64,000 bases of DNA from Auanema rhodensis (Eukaryota > Nematoda > Chromadorea > Rhabditida > Rhabditidae), in contig OZ059894.1 in the NCBI GenBank assembly GCA_964057225.1, positions 20,986,476 through 21,050,475 of the forward strand, given 5' to 3'. A program made the position numbers and the translations under genes. Under the pieces are notes generated by a model that was not told where the DNA came from, did no database searches, and was given only the letters and a program-made list of their open reading frames with translations. Shown here piece after piece: positions 62,123 through 64,000 of the stretch (position 1 is the first letter of the stretch; every line of letters starts with the position of its first letter).

Positions 62123-64000
62123 TCAACGAAAAAATTAATTCTTCAGGGTGAAAATCGAGGATATAAGTGTGAACTTATATCAGTTGATATCTCGGTGCAT
62201 TTTTAAGCTAGCGCAAATCTGATAACACAGAACGACGCAGCTTAAAAATCCGCATCGAATGCACTATACTACATTGAGAAACGCTTAATACAAAAATTAG
62301 TTATGATCGTTTGAAAAATGATGCATTAGTGTATGTTGAGTTTCCATGTACACTCAACATTGCTTCCAAAAACATTTTGACAAAAATTTTTTCGAGAAAT
62401 TTCAAAATAATTTAGCAAAAAGTAGATGTTTTTAGATTCCTTTTTTCAAGGCAAAGACGATGGACAATGTTATTCAACGAAAAAATTAATTCTTCAGGGT
62501 GAAAATCGAGGATATAAGTGTAAACTTATATCAGTTGATATCTCGGTGCATTTTTAAGCTAGCGCAAATCTGATAACACAGATCGACGCAGCTTAAAAAT
62601 CCGCATCGAATGCACTATACTACATTGAGAAACGCTTAATACAAAAATTAGTTATGATCGTTTGAAAAATGATGCATTAGTGTATGTTGAGTTTCCATGT
62701 ACACTCAACATTGCTTCCAAAAACATTTTGACAAAAATTTTTTCGAAAAATTTCAAGATAATTTAGCAAAAAGTAGATGTTTTTAGATTCCGTTTTTCAA
62801 GGCAAAGACGATGGACAATGTTATTCAACGAAAAAATTAATTCTTCAGGGTGAAAATCGAGGATATAAGTGTGAACTTATATCAGTTGATATCTCGGTGC
62901 ATTTTTAAGCTAGCGCAAATCTGATAACACAGATCGACGCAGCTTAAAAATCCGCATCGAATGCACTATACTACATTGAGAAACGCTTAATACAAAAATT
63001 AGTTATGATCGTTTGAAAAATGATGCATTAGTGTATGTTGAGTTTCCATGTACACTCAACATTGCTTCCAAAAACATTTTGACAAAAATTTTTTCGAAAA
63101 ATTTCAAAATAATTTAGCAAAAAGTAGATGTTTTTAGATTCCTTTTTTCAAGGCAAAGACGATGGACAATGTTATTCAACGAAAAAATTAATTCTTCAGG
63201 GTGAAAATCGAGGATATAAGTGTGAACTTATATCAGTTGATATCTCGGTGCATTTTTAAGCTAGCGCAAATCTGATAACACAGAACGACGCAGCTTAAAA
63301 ATCCGCATCGAATGCACTATACTACATTGAGAAACGCTTAATACAAAAATTAGTTATGATCGTTTGAAAAATGATGCATTAGTGTATGTTGAGTTTCCAT
63401 GTACACTCAACATTGCTTCCAAAAACATTTTGACAAAAATTTTTTCGAAAAATTTCAAAATAATTTAGCAAAAAGTAGATATTTTAAGTTTCCTTTTTTC
63501 AAGGCAAAGACGATGGACAATGTTATTCAACGAAAAAATTAATTCTTCAGGGTGAAAATCGAGGATATAAGTGTGAACTTATATCAGTTGATATCTCGGT
63601 GCATTTTTAAGCTAGCGCAAATCTGATAACACAGAACGACGCAGCTTAAAAATCCGCATCGAATGCACTATACTACATTGAGAAACGCTTAATACAAAAA
63701 TTAGTTATGATCGTTTGAAAAATGATGCATTAGTGTATGTTGAGTTTCCATGTACACTCAACATTGCTTCCAAAAACATTTTGACAAAAATTTTTTCGAG
63801 AAATTTCAAAATAATTTAGCAAAAAGTAGATGTTTTTAGATTCCTTTTTTCAAGGCAAAAACGATGGACAATGTTATTCAACGAAAAAATTAATTCTTCA
63901 GGGTGAAAATCGAGGATATAAGTGTGAACTTATATCAGTTGATATCTCGGTGCATTTTTAAGCTAGCGCAAATCTGATAACACAGATCGAGGCAGCTTAA
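62123..64000. repeat. 2106-bp six-monomer unit, second copy, cut by the window edge (M178-M183)
   Basis: M179, M181, M182 and M183 repeat all markers of M173, M175, M176 and M177. M183 (63878-64000) ends after 123 bases, still inside the match, so the unit continues beyond the window and may be repeated further. Confidence 0.85.

Larger units (their letters stand above)
1..64000. repeat. 351-bp satellite DNA array filling the window
   Basis: The window is a single head-to-tail tandem array. The same unit recurs at 1, 352, 703, 1054 and so on to 63878, giving 182 full units and one partial unit, all in one orientation. By my count 175 units are exactly 351 bp, one is 352 and six are 350. Units differ by only a few substitutions each. 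All six reading frames are closed in the consensus unit, although 351 is a multiple of three, so no long open frame can run through the array. No stretch of non-satellite sequence longer than a base or two is inserted anywhere. Long homogeneous arrays with multi-monomer units are typical of eukaryotic centromeric or pericentromeric heterochromatin; the chromosomal position and the species are inference and not shown by the sequence. Confidence 0.98.

Noticed and set aside
1-64000. CRISPR array
   Set aside because: The repeat unit is 351 bp with no unique spacers between repeats; neighbouring units are the same sequence throughout.
1-64000. Identification as a specific named satellite of a beetle or other insect
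   Set aside because: Length and composition are compatible with several tenebrionid-like families, but I cannot recall a matching sequence with confidence, so no name is given.

Overview
The whole 64 kb window is one uninterrupted head-to-tail satellite DNA array. I count 182 complete monomers plus a 123-base partial one at the right edge. The unit is 351 bp, about 31% G+C (109 G+C in the first monomer), and all copies have the same orientation. There is no gene, RNA gene, transposon, CRISPR array or unique sequence anywhere, and neither array edge lies in the window. I number monomers M1-M183 in an arbitrary register in which each begins at 'tcaacg'; M1 is 1-351. Monomer positions below refer to this register.

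An array this long, AT-rich and regular, with multi-monomer repeat units, points to pericentromeric or centromeric heterochromatin of a eukaryote. The length near 350 bp (about two nucleosomes), the A/T tracts and the inverted repeats resemble satellites of insects such as beetles, but I cannot name the species or match a known family from the sequence. CpG is not depleted (12 per monomer, about 1.4 times expectation), which fits a genome with little CpG methylation at this locus.

The monomers are near identical but carry diagnostic single-base variants (mainly monomer positions 13-16, 49, 110, 118, 124, 128, 203, 274, 282-283, 317-319 and 346) that reveal nested higher-order structure. About 1-38.2 kb is an old mosaic. 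It contains a 7-mer duplication (0.35-4.6 kb), an 11-monomer-offset copy (5.3 and 9.1 kb), a clean 702-bp dimer domain (15.1-19.7 kb), a repeat of part of that domain at 21.8-24.2 kb, a 1053-bp trimer duplication (25.6-27.7 kb), a cluster of a divergent monomer type (28.4-31.6 kb), a block shared between 11.2 and 31.9 kb, and a 2457-bp tandem duplication (33.3-38.3 kb) with a chimeric monomer at its junction. From about 38.26 kb to the end the array is more homogeneous: 'A' monomers (T110, A274) and 'B' monomers (A110, G274) are interspersed as AAB and AB units. This part includes a lineage of 350-bp monomers (50.5-53.7 kb) and a 2106-bp six-monomer unit that is repeated at the right edge (60.0-64.0 kb).

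Within each monomer there are several dyad structures: a 9-bp perfect stem with a 4-base GNRA-type loop (38-59), a complex dyad domain (73-142), a 9-bp inverted repeat around TGTACA (206-238), and an A/T palindrome inside a run of spaced A-tracts (246-324). These lie mostly in the parts of the monomer that do not vary. The array therefore shows two kinds of signal: a conserved sequence and shape element in every unit, and a readable history of unequal exchange between units.
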